Part shown: positions 9,284-16,346 of the stretch, piece by piece
Layout: every line of letters begins with the position of its first letter
How positions within the stretch are numbered: the first letter of the stretch is position 1
Origin: Streptomyces sp. CC208A
GTDB lineage: Bacteria > Actinomycetota > Actinomycetes > Streptomycetales > Streptomycetaceae
DNA length: 64,000 nt
Assembly (NCBI RefSeq): GCF_030010625.1
Contig: NZ_JASCXN010000029.1
Coordinates: 47,766-111,765, forward strand
Reading direction: 5' to 3'
Translations under genes and position numbers: made by a program
Notes under the pieces: generated by a model
Seen by the model: the letters and a program-made list of their open reading frames with translations, nothing else
What the model was told of the DNA's origin: nothing
Databases searched by the model: none

Positions 9284-10408
9284 TCAGTCCGCCCGGAGCT
9301 TCCCGCTCATCCACACCAGGCCGGGCGGGATCTCCCGCTTCCAGGTGGTGAAGTTGTGCCCGCCGCTCTCCAGCGTGATCGAGGAGACCCGGGCCGGACT
9401 CTTCACCTTGCCGATGAACTCCCGCGTCGCCTTCAGGTTCCCCTCGCCCGTCTTCGACGTCGTCACCAGGAACGAGGACGCCGGCTGCGGCCGGTGGTCC
9501 AGGCTCCACAACAGGTTCGCCCGCTGCCGAAGCCCCTGGTCGCCGTGGAAGAGGTCGCCCGTCGTCACGTCCTCAGCCGCCTTGTAGTACGCGGAGAGAC
9601 CCGCCCCCGCCACGAACCGGTCCGGGTGGTGCAGCGCGATCTTCAGCGCGCAGTACCCGCCCGTCGAGTTCCCCATGAACCCCCAGTTCCGGGGCTTCGT
9701 CCCCACCCGGTACGTCTCCGAGACCGCCCGCGGCAGGTCCTCGGCGAAGAAGGTCTCCGTCTGCGGACCGCCCGGCACGTCCACGCACTCGGTGTCCCGC
9801 GGCGGCGCCACCGTCGGCCGCAGCATCACCAGGACCATCGGCTGCATCCGCCCCTCCTTCGCCTGGAGGTACGCCGTCCTCGGGTACTTCAGCCCCTTGA
9901 TCAGGTTCTCCGCGGTGCCCGGGTACCCCGTCAGCACCACCGACGCCGGGAACGACCGCTCCGCGTACCGCTCCTGGAAGTACTCCGGCGGCAGGTAGAC
10001 GAAGGCCGGCGAGGTGATCCCCGACCGCTCGCCGCGGATCACCACCTCCTGGATCTGCCCGCCCACCGACGGCCGCCCCCCGCCCGGCACGTCCAGGGTG
10101 CGCGTCCCCACCACCCGTACGTCCTTCGGGCGCCCGCCCGCCGCGGCGGGATGGTCGACGACCACGCCCATCTCCTGCTCCTGGCCGAACAGGTCCGCCC
10201 ACGAACCGTAGAAGAGGAAGGAACGGTTCGCCGCGAGCCCCACCGCCGCGAACAGCGCCAGCTGCGTCGCGAACAGCAGCCCGACCCTGCCGAGCACCGC
10301 CCGCCAGCCCCGCCGGGCCAGCCGGGGCCACAGCAGCACCGTGACCGAGAACAGCACGACGGCCACCGCCACCGCCGTGACGAGGACCGTTCTACTGGTG
10401 AGACCCAT
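9284..10408 (-). CDS. Membrane-anchored esterase / Ag85-like alpha-beta hydrolase
   Basis: A 374-residue hydrolase of the putative esterase family (PF00756, mycobacterial antigen 85/esterase D-like). Two N-terminal hydrophobic segments (about residues 5-25 and 40-60) anchor it, so the catalytic domain should be extracytoplasmic. The nucleophile elbow is seen in GFMGNSTGGYCALKIALHHP (G-N-S-T-G), and the catalytic His in ESGGHNFTTWKREIP. The ATG at 10406-10408 has AAGGAAGG about 12 bp upstream; an ATG at 10436-10438 is an alternative. It is divergent from the lysyltransferase gene, which suggests a shared envelope-lipid role, but the substrate is unknown. Confidence 0.82.
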   Translation of the reverse strand: MGLTSRTVLVTAVAVAVVLFSVTVLLWPRLARRGWRAVLGRVGLLFATQLALFAAVGLAANRSFLFYGSWADLFGQEQEMGVVVDHPAAAGGRPKDVRVVGTRTLDVPGGGRPSVGGQIQEVVIRGERSGITSPAFVYLPPEYFQERYAERSFPASVVLTGYPGTAENLIKGLKYPRTAYLQAKEGRMQPMVLVMLRPTVAPPRDTECVDVPGGPQTETFFAEDLPRAVSETYRVGTKPRNWGFMGNSTGGYCALKIALHHPDRFVAGAGLSAYYKAAEDVTTGDLFHGDQGLRQRANLLWSLDHRPQPASSFLVTTSKTGEGNLKATREFIGKVKSPARVSSITLESGGHNFTTWKREIPPGLVWMSGKLRAD

Positions 10409-10569
10409 GAGACGGCCGAACCTTCCTTCCTGGGACATCCCCGGACGCCCCGACGACTTCCTGAGAATTTCCTGTGCCTGAATGAACCCGCCCCCGCGCA
10501 GCCACGTCCTAAGGAACGCCCCGAACAGGGCCGAAAAAGACCACGGAAGCACGGGAAGCGCGGGAAGCG

Positions 10570-12435
10570 ATGTCTGTCACGGTAGATGGGGACAAAACAT
10601 CATCGGTTCCGGGTCGGGTCCGACGAATTCTGAGCGGCCCCCCGCCCGAGAAGGTCCCCTCCCTCATCGGTACGGCCTGCACCCTCATCGGACTCGTCGA
10701 CATCGCCGCCGGGGTCTTCCCCCGGTTCCGCACCAGCCGCATCCACGCCCTCGCCGAAGTCCTCCCCGGCACCCTCGGCCCCCTCTCCGCCGCCGTCTCG
10801 CTCAGCGCGGGCGTCCTCCTGCTCCTCCTCGCCCACGGCCTCAAGCGCCACAAGCGCCGCGCCTGGCGGGCCGTCGTCCTCCTCCTCCCGCTCGGCGCCG
10901 TCGCCCAGTTCGTCTGGCGCCACTCGATCCTCGGCTCCCTGCTCTCGCTCGGCCTGCTCGCCCTGCTGCTGCGCCACCGCGACCAGTTCGCCGCCCTCCC
11001 CGACCCCCGCAGCCGCTGGCGCGCCCTCGCCAACTTCGTCGTCATGGGCGCCGGCTCCCTCGCCCTCGGCCTCGTCGTCGTCAGCGCCCACCCCCGCCGC
11101 GTCGTCGGCGACCCCAGCCTCACCGACCGCCTCGAACACGTCCTCCTCGGACTCTTCGGCGTCGAAGGCCCCGTCGCCTACACCCACGGCGTCGACTGGA
11201 CCGTCGGCTACTCCCTCGGCGCCCTCGGCATGCTCACCGCCCTCACCACCCTCTACCTCGCCCTCCGCCCCGAACACCCCGCCGCCCGCCTCACCGACGA
11301 GGACGAGACCCGGCTCCGCGCCCTCCTCGACCGGCACGGCAGCCGCGACTCCCTCGGCCACTTCGCGCTCCGCCACGACAAGGGCGTCGTCTTCTCCCCC
11401 AGCGGCAAGGCCGCCGTCTGCTACCGCGTCGTCTCCGGCGTCATGCTCGCCAGCGGCGACCCCATCGGCGACGTCGAGGCCTGGCCCGGCGCCATCGAAC
11501 GCTTCATGGACGAGGCCCGCGCCCACTCCTGGACCCCCGCCGTCATGGGCTGCTCCGAGACCGGCGGCCAGGTCTGGACCCGCGAGACCGGACTCGACGC
11601 CCTCGAACTCGGCGACGAGGCCGTCATCGACGTCGACGCCTTCTCCCTCTCCGGCCGCGCCATGCGCAACGTCCGCCAGATGGTCAAGCGGATCGAGCGC
11701 AACGGCTACACCACGCGCGTGCGCCGGGTCCGCGACCTCGACCCCGCCGAACTCGACCTCGTCCGCAGGGCCGCCGCCGACTGGCGCGGCACCGACACCG
11801 AGCGCGGCTTCTCCATGGCCCTCGGCCGCATCGGCGCCCCCGGCGACGGCGACGCCGTCATAGCGACCGCCCACCTCGCCGACCCCGAAAACGGCACCAG
11901 CACGGAGGACAGCCCCTACGGCGACCTCAAAGCCATGATCCACTTCGTGCCCTGGGGCACCGACGGCATGTCCCTGGAACTCATGCGCCGCGACCGCACC
12001 GCCGACCCCGGCATGAACGAACTCCTCATCGTCGCCGCCCTCCAGGCCTCCCCCACCCTCGGCATCCGCCGCGTCTCCCTCAACTTCGCCATGTTCCGCT
12101 CCACCCTCGCCCGCGGCGAACGCATCGGCGCGGGCCCCGTCCTCCGCCTCTGGCGCGGACTCCTCCTCTTCCTCTCCCGCTGGTTCCAGATCGAGTCCCT
12201 CTACAAGTTCAACGCCAAGTTCCAGCCACGCTGGGAACCCCGCTTCGTCGTCTACCGCGCCGGCCGCGACCTGCCCCGCATCGGCCTCGCCGCCATGCAG
12301 GCCGAAGGCTTCCTCACCCTCTCCCTGCCCCGCCCCTTCGCCCGCCGCCCCGCCCGCACACCCCGCCCCTGCGCCCACGTCATCCCCCAGCGCACCGGCC
12401 GGGAGCACGAGATCCGTACGGCCGAAGCGGCGTGA
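10570..12435 (+). CDS. MprF-like phosphatidylglycerol lysyltransferase (DUF2156)
   Basis: A 621-residue membrane protein. The N-terminal 230 residues hold roughly six hydrophobic segments. The C-terminal part (about 245-600) matches the DUF2156/LPG_synthase_C domain, with VCYRVVSGVMLASGDPIGD, the RNVRQMVKRIERNGY block and a late SLYKFNAKFQPRWEPRFVVY signature. In bacteria this domain transfers lysine or another aminoacyl group from tRNA to membrane phosphatidylglycerol, reducing surface charge. No lysyl-tRNA synthetase domain is fused. A divergent gap of 161 bp separates it from the esterase gene. Confidence 0.85.
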   Translation: MSVTVDGDKTSSVPGRVRRILSGPPPEKVPSLIGTACTLIGLVDIAAGVFPRFRTSRIHALAEVLPGTLGPLSAAVSLSAGVLLLLLAHGLKRHKRRAWRAVVLLLPLGAVAQFVWRHSILGSLLSLGLLALLLRHRDQFAALPDPRSRWRALANFVVMGAGSLALGLVVVSAHPRRVVGDPSLTDRLEHVLLGLFGVEGPVAYTHGVDWTVGYSLGALGMLTALTTLYLALRPEHPAARLTDEDETRLRALLDRHGSRDSLGHFALRHDKGVVFSPSGKAAVCYRVVSGVMLASGDPIGDVEAWPGAIERFMDEARAHSWTPAVMGCSETGGQVWTRETGLDALELGDEAVIDVDAFSLSGRAMRNVRQMVKRIERNGYTTRVRRVRDLDPAELDLVRRAAADWRGTDTERGFSMALGRIGAPGDGDAVIATAHLADPENGTSTEDSPYGDLKAMIHFVPWGTDGMSLELMRRDRTADPGMNELLIVAALQASPTLGIRRVSLNFAMFRSTLARGERIGAGPVLRLWRGLLLFLSRWFQIESLYKFNAKFQPRWEPRFVVYRAGRDLPRIGLAAMQAEGFLTLSLPRPFARRPARTPRPCAHVIPQRTGREHEIRTAEAA

Positions 12436-12502
12436 ACCGGCCGAGAGCAGCCGGGAGCGGCCTGAAACCGCCCCCGGCCCCGGCGGGCCCTACGCTGGTC
12501 GT

Positions 12503-13366
12503 ATGAGTACGACGATCGACCGGGGCGCTCCCCTCGGCCTTCCCGAGTGGGACCGCTGCGCGGTCATGGGCGTGGTCAACGTGACCCCGGACTCCTTCTC
12601 CGACGGCGGCCGCTGGTTCGACACGACGGCCGCCGTCAAGCACGGCCTCGACCTCGTCGCCCAGGGCGCCGACCTCGTCGACGTCGGCGGCGAGTCCACC
12701 CGCCCCGGCGCCACCCGCGTCGACGAGGAGGAAGAGCTCCGCCGGGTCGTCCCCGTCGTCCGCGGCCTCGCCGCCGAAGGCGTCACCGTCTCCGTCGACA
12801 CCATGCGCGCCTCCGTCGCCGCCGCAGCGGTCACGGCGGGCGCCGCACTCGTCAACGACGTCAGCGGCGGCCTCGCCGACCCCGGCATGGTCCCCGCCGT
12901 CGCCGCCGCCGAGGTCCCCTTCGTCGTCATGCACTGGCGCGGCTTCAGCGAGTCCATGAACAGCCTCGCCGTCTACGACGACGTCGTCACCGAGGTCGTC
13001 ACCGAGCTCCGCACCCGGATGGAGGCCGTCGTCGACGGCGGCATCGCCCCCGAGCGGATCGTCATCGACCCCGGCCTCGGCTTCGCCAAGCTCGCCCCCC
13101 ACGACCTCGCCCTCGTCGCCCACCTCCCCGAGCTGCGCGCCCTCGGCCGCCCCCTCCTCGTCGCCGCCTCCCGCAAACGCTTCCTCGGCCACGTCCTCAC
13201 CCGCGAGCCCGGCGCCGCCCCGCCGCCCGCCCGCGAACGCGACGCCGCCACCGCCGCCGTCTCCGCCCTCGCCGCCCACGAGGGCGCCTGGGCCGTCCGC
13301 GTCCACGAGGTCCGCGCCACCGCCGACGCCGTCCGCGTCGCCCGCGCCGTCGAAGGAGCCCGATGA
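12503..13366 (+). CDS. folP: Dihydropteroate synthase
   Basis: A 287-residue DHPS that condenses p-aminobenzoate with dihydropterin pyrophosphate in folate synthesis. All signature blocks are present: GVVNVTPDSFSDGG, DVGGESTRPGA, VNDVSGG, IDPGLGFAK and the C-terminal SRKRFLG. Length is normal. It heads a folate gene series (folP, a small NTF2-like gene, folB, folK, DUF3180 gene). Its stop TGA at 13364-13366 overlaps an ATG at 13363. That ATG is the first of three start sites in a 20-bp tandem repeat. Confidence 0.97.
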   Translation: MSTTIDRGAPLGLPEWDRCAVMGVVNVTPDSFSDGGRWFDTTAAVKHGLDLVAQGADLVDVGGESTRPGATRVDEEEELRRVVPVVRGLAAEGVTVSVDTMRASVAAAAVTAGAALVNDVSGGLADPGMVPAVAAAEVPFVVMHWRGFSESMNSLAVYDDVVTEVVTELRTRMEAVVDGGIAPERIVIDPGLGFAKLAPHDLALVAHLPELRALGRPLLVAASRKRFLGHVLTREPGAAPPPARERDAATAAVSALAAHEGAWAVRVHEVRATADAVRVARAVEGAR

Positions 13367-13386
13367 CCTCCCGAGGAGCCCGATGA
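13363..13386 (+). CDS. Putative 7-codon minicistron 1 (MTSRGAR)
   Basis: This frame starts at the ATG overlapping the folP stop and encodes MTSRGAR before TGA at 13384-13386. It has its own GGAG ribosome site within folP. The last residues GAR repeat the end of FolP, showing origin by tandem duplication of the gene junction. It is more likely a translation-coupling step than a functional peptide. Translation has not been shown. Confidence 0.4.
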   Translation: MTSRGAR

Positions 13387-13406
13387 CCGACGAAGGAGCC
13401 CGATGA
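13383..13406 (+). CDS. Putative 7-codon minicistron 2 (MTDEGAR)
   Basis: This second mini-frame starts at the ATG overlapping the stop of minicistron 1 and encodes MTDEGAR. Its TGA at 13404-13406 overlaps the ATG of the NTF2-like gene at 13403. A GGAG ribosome site precedes it at the same spacing as in the other copies. Its role, if any, is probably to pass ribosomes on to the next gene. Confidence 0.4.
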   Translation: MTDEGAR

Positions 13407-13909
13407 CCCACGGACGCGGAGCCGGCGGCGGGGCCGCCCGCGAGGCCGACCAGGCAGCCGTCGAAGCCGCCAACACCGCCTTCTACACGGCGCTGGAGGA
13501 AGGCGACTTCGACCGCCTCGAAGACCTCTGGCTCGACGACGCCACCGAGATCTCCTGCGTCCACCCCGGCTGGCCCGTCCTCACCGGCCGCGCCGAGGTG
13601 CTCCGCTCGTACGCGCTGATCATGGCGCACACCGACTACATCCAGTTCTTCCTCACCGACGTACGGGTCTCCCTCACCGGCGACACCGCCCTCGTCACCT
13701 GCACCGAGAACATCCTCAGCGGCGGCCCAGCCGAGGACGGCGCCGAGCTCGGCCCCCTCGTCGGCCAGCTCGTCGTCGCCACCAACACCTTCCGCCGGAC
13801 CCCCGAGGGCTGGCGGATCTGGTCCCACCACGCCTCCCCCGTCATCGCCGACCCCGACGACGACACGCCCCCCGCGGCCCCCGACGACGACCCCGGCCCC
13901 TCCGCCTGA
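13403..13909 (+). CDS. NTF2-like (SnoaL/DUF4440-type) protein in the folate cluster
   Basis: A 168-residue cytoplasmic protein with an NTF2-like fold pattern. A helix AANTAFYTALEEGDFDRLED is followed by LWLDDATEISCVHPGWPVLTG, a regular strand region, and the final WRIWSHHASPVI. A Pro/Asp-rich tail follows (about residues 150-168). Proteins of this type often sit in actinobacterial fol clusters, but no reaction is established to my knowledge. The ATG at 13403 is the third start in the triplicated coupling module and the only one in the right frame. FolB follows after about 110 bp. Confidence 0.85.
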   Translation: MTHGRGAGGGAAREADQAAVEAANTAFYTALEEGDFDRLEDLWLDDATEISCVHPGWPVLTGRAEVLRSYALIMAHTDYIQFFLTDVRVSLTGDTALVTCTENILSGGPAEDGAELGPLVGQLVVATNTFRRTPEGWRIWSHHASPVIADPDDDTPPAAPDDDPGPSA

Positions 13910-14020
13910 CGGACCCGACAGCAAGCGCTGTCGGTGCCCGCGGGTAGATTCGATGAAGGACACCCGGCCGTCCGCACCCGGCTGCGTGCCCCCGAAACTA
14001 CGACAGCAGGAGTGATTCGC

Positions 14021-14380
14021 GTGGATCGTGTCGCGCTGCGCGGCCTCAAGGCCCGAGGCCACCACGGTGTCTTCCCCAAGGAGCGCGAGGAGGGGCAGAC
14101 CTTCATCGTGGACCTGGTCCTCGGCCTCGACACCCGCCCGGCGGCCGCCGACGACGACCTCACCAAGACCGTTCACTACGGCGTCGTCGCCGAGGAGGTC
14201 GTCGACGTCGTCCAGGGCGAGCCCGTCGACCTGATCGAGACCCTCGCCGAGCGCATCGCCCAGCAGTGCCTCAGCCACGCCGGCGTCCAGGAGGTGGAGG
14301 TGGTCGTGCACAAGCCCGACGCCCCCATCACCGTCCCCTTCGACGACGTCACCGTCACGATCACCCGGAGCCGACGATGA
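14021..14380 (+). CDS. folB: Dihydroneopterin aldolase
   Basis: A 119-residue enzyme that cleaves dihydroneopterin to hydroxymethyl-dihydropterin and glycolaldehyde. The pattern VALRGLKARGHHGVFPKERE, QTFIVDLVL, DDLTKTVHYG and DLIETLAERIA is characteristic, and length is normal. The GTG at 14021 lies 8 bp after AGGAG and is preferred over a GTG at 14012. The stop overlaps the folK ATG (ATGA at 14377-14380), so the next step in the pathway is translated together with this one. Confidence 0.95.
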   Translation: MDRVALRGLKARGHHGVFPKEREEGQTFIVDLVLGLDTRPAAADDDLTKTVHYGVVAEEVVDVVQGEPVDLIETLAERIAQQCLSHAGVQEVEVVVHKPDAPITVPFDDVTVTITRSRR

Positions 14381-14976
14381 AGCCGACCCACAGCGACCCC
14401 ACCGTCCAGCCCGTACCGGCCTCCGTCGTCGCCACCGTCGACGCCGCCGACACCACCCTCTCCAACCCCCGCTGGGCCGTCGTCGCCCTCGGCGCCAACC
14501 TCGGCAACCGCCTGGAGAACCTCCAGGGAGCCGTCGACGCCCTCGCCGACACCCCCGGCCTCCGCGTCAAGGCCGTCTCCCCCGTGTACGAGACCGAGCC
14601 CTGGGGTGTCGAGCCCGGCACCCAGCCCTCGTACCTCAACGCCGTCGCCCTCCTGAAGACGACCCTCCCGCCCTCCTCCCTCCTGGAGCGCGCCCAGGCC
14701 GTCGAGGAGGCCTTCCTGCGCGTCCGGGACGAACGCTGGGGCGCCCGCACCCTCGACGTCGACATCATCACGTACGCGGACGTGGTCTCCGACGACCCCG
14801 TCCTCACCCTCCCGCACCCCCGCGCCCACCAGCGCGCCTTCGTCCTCGCCCCCTGGCACGACATGGACCCCGAGGCCCAGCTCCCCGGCCACGGCGCCGT
14901 GGCCGACCTCCTGGCCGCCGTCGACCGCGCCGGCGTCACGCCCAGGCCCGACCTGGAACTCCGCCTCCCCGAGTAA
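14377..14976 (+). CDS. folK: 2-amino-4-hydroxy-6-hydroxymethyldihydropteridine pyrophosphokinase
   Basis: HPPK, 199 residues, which pyrophosphorylates hydroxymethyl-dihydropterin to give the FolP substrate. Visible motifs are ALGANLGNRLENLQ near residue 35, SPVYETEPWGVE, and RDERWGARTLDVDIITY (the HPPK signature). An N-terminal extension of about 30 residues precedes the domain. The ATG overlaps the folB stop by 4 bp. With folP, folB and the convergent folE, the window supplies much of the pterin branch of folate synthesis. Confidence 0.96.
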   Translation: MKPTHSDPTVQPVPASVVATVDAADTTLSNPRWAVVALGANLGNRLENLQGAVDALADTPGLRVKAVSPVYETEPWGVEPGTQPSYLNAVALLKTTLPPSSLLERAQAVEEAFLRVRDERWGARTLDVDIITYADVVSDDPVLTLPHPRAHQRAFVLAPWHDMDPEAQLPGHGAVADLLAAVDRAGVTPRPDLELRLPE

Positions 14977-15024
14977 TCGTTACGCTACGTGGCAGACCGC
15001 CCGCGACCACGTGAAGGACACCCG

Positions 15025-15504
15025 GTGAAACAACTGCGGCTCAAGGTGCTCGCCGGACTCTTCCTGGTCGCCGGCATCCTCTCCTGGGGCGGCGCCCGCC
15101 TCTGGGACTCCGTCGGCACCCTCCCCAGCGTGCCGCTCGCCGCGCCCATCGTCCTCGCCGTGATCGCGGTGGTGCTCACGGCCACCGCCCTCTCGCTCCG
15201 CGCCCGCCTCAGGGCCCAGCGCGAGCGCCGCCCCGGCGCCAAGGGCGTCGAACCCCTGATGGCCGCCCGCGCGGTCGTCTTCGGCCAGGCCAGCGCCCTG
15301 GTAGCCGCCCTCGTCGCCGGCCTCTACGGCGGCGTGGGCGTCTTCCTCCTGGGCTCCCTCGACATCCCCGCCCGCCGCGACCAGGCCCTCTACGCCGCCG
15401 CCGCGGTGCTGGCAGCCTTCGGCGTCATCGCCGCCGCCCTCTTCCTGGAGCGCGTCTGCAAGCTCCCCGAAGACGACGACGGCCCGGGCGGCGCCCGGGC
15501 CTGA
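15025..15504 (+). CDS. DUF3180 family membrane protein
   Basis: A 159-residue actinobacterial membrane protein of the DUF3180 type, regularly found after folK. Four hydrophobic segments are visible (about residues 9-25, 34-55, 80-105, 115-140), with the first beginning KVLAGLFLVAGILSWGGARL. Function is unknown. The GTG at 15025 has AAGGA 6-10 bp upstream. The gene closes the plus-strand folate series and is convergent with folE, with only about 40 bp between the stops. Confidence 0.85.
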   Translation: MKQLRLKVLAGLFLVAGILSWGGARLWDSVGTLPSVPLAAPIVLAVIAVVLTATALSLRARLRAQRERRPGAKGVEPLMAARAVVFGQASALVAALVAGLYGGVGVFLLGSLDIPARRDQALYAAAAVLAAFGVIAAALFLERVCKLPEDDDGPGGARA

Positions 15505-15546
15505 CCCGACGGCCCCCCCAGGCGGTCCGGCGGGGACGGTGCGCTC

Positions 15547-16152
15547 TTAGCGGGCGAGTATCAGAGACATGGCCTCGGCACGCGTGGTGGCATCACGAAG
15601 TTGGCCACGTACCGCCGAGGTCGTCGTCTTCGCGCCCGGCTTGCGGACTCCCCGCAGCGCCATGCACATGTGCTCGGCCTCGATGACGACGATCGCGCCG
15701 CGCGCCTCAAGGATCCGCATCAGCGAATCGGCGATCTGTGTCGTCAGACGCTCCTGCACCTGCGGACGCCGAGCATAGACGTCCACCAGACGGGCCAGCT
15801 TCGACAGGCCGGTAATTTTGCCCGTTTCAGCAGGAATGTAACCAATGTGGGCTACGCCATGAAATGGGAGGAGATGATGTTCACACTGGGACGTCAGTTC
15901 GATGTCCTTCACCAGGACCATCTCGTCGTGCCCCAGGTCGAACGTCGTCGTCAGGACATCCTCGGGCTTCTGCCACAGACCCGCGAAAAGCTCCTTGTAC
16001 GCCCGCGCCACGCGCGCCGGCGTCTCACGGAGGCCCTCACGGTCCGGGTCTTCGCCGACCGCGATAAGGAGCTCTCGTACGGCGTTCTCGGCGCGCTTCT
16101 CATCGAACTCGCCGATCGTGCCTTCGCCGTCCAGCGTCACCGGGTCGGTCAT
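15547..16152 (-). CDS. folE: GTP cyclohydrolase I
   Basis: A 201-residue type I GTP cyclohydrolase that converts GTP to dihydroneopterin triphosphate, the first step of the pterin pathway. Zinc and active-site blocks are clear: TSQCEHHLLPFHGVAHIGYI, GLSKLARLVDVYARRPQVQE and AEHMCMALRGV. The ATG at 16150-16152 begins MTDPVTLDGEGTIGEF. The frame is open to 16356, but that part is not conserved-looking. In related genomes folE directly follows ftsH; here a TnpB element lies between them on the opposite strand. Confidence 0.96.
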   Translation of the reverse strand: MTDPVTLDGEGTIGEFDEKRAENAVRELLIAVGEDPDREGLRETPARVARAYKELFAGLWQKPEDVLTTTFDLGHDEMVLVKDIELTSQCEHHLLPFHGVAHIGYIPAETGKITGLSKLARLVDVYARRPQVQERLTTQIADSLMRILEARGAIVVIEAEHMCMALRGVRKPGAKTTTSAVRGQLRDATTRAEAMSLILAR

Positions 16153-16346
16153 CTGTGCCTCGTTCCGTCTGTCTAGCTTGGCGCGGAAAGCCCGCACCCC
16201 CATCGAGGCTAGCCGGTTTTCTTCGAGGTCCGCTGTGATGTGCTGCTCGCCGGCCTGATGCCACGCACCCACGGAGGGCGTACTGGTGTCGTTCGGGAGT
16301 TCGTGGGCCGAATGCGTGACCCTTCCGTGGTGGTGTCGTTGATCGG
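16153..16346. other. folE upstream region and unresolved left flank of the TnpB element
   Basis: This 194-bp stretch must contain whatever now drives folE and probably the left edge of the TnpB element. It has a 9-bp direct repeat GGTGTCGTT at 16285-16293 and 16332-16340. TTGAT, the target-adjacent motif used by some IS200/IS605 TnpBs, is at 16339-16343 just before the tnpB ATG. No left-end hairpin was recognised, so the boundary is open. Confidence 0.35.

Larger units (their letters stand above)
13351..13408 (+). repeat. Triplicated RBS-ATGA coupling module, 20-bp period
   Basis: Three near-identical copies of (C)GAGGAGCCCGATGACC occupy 13351-13368, 13371-13388 and 13391-13408. Each holds a GGAG ribosome site followed by ATGA. 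The ATGs fall exactly 20 bp apart (13363, 13383, 13403), hence in three different frames. The first ATG overlaps the folP stop, and each mini-frame ends in a TGA that overlaps the next ATG. Confidence 0.9.

Noticed and set aside
10600..12408. 602-codon minus-strand frame opposite the lysyltransferase gene
   Set aside because: It is Gly/Ala/Glu-rich and mirrors the codon bias of the plus-strand gene, which has a clear DUF2156 domain.
12380..14311. 643-codon minus-strand frame over the folate genes
   Set aside because: It is fully antisense to folP, the NTF2-like gene and folB, and is a composition artefact.
16339..16343. TTGAT as proven left boundary of the TnpB element
   Set aside because: The pentamer is common by chance, lies only 3 bp before the possible ATG and has no left-end hairpin beside it. 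It is noted only as a possibility.
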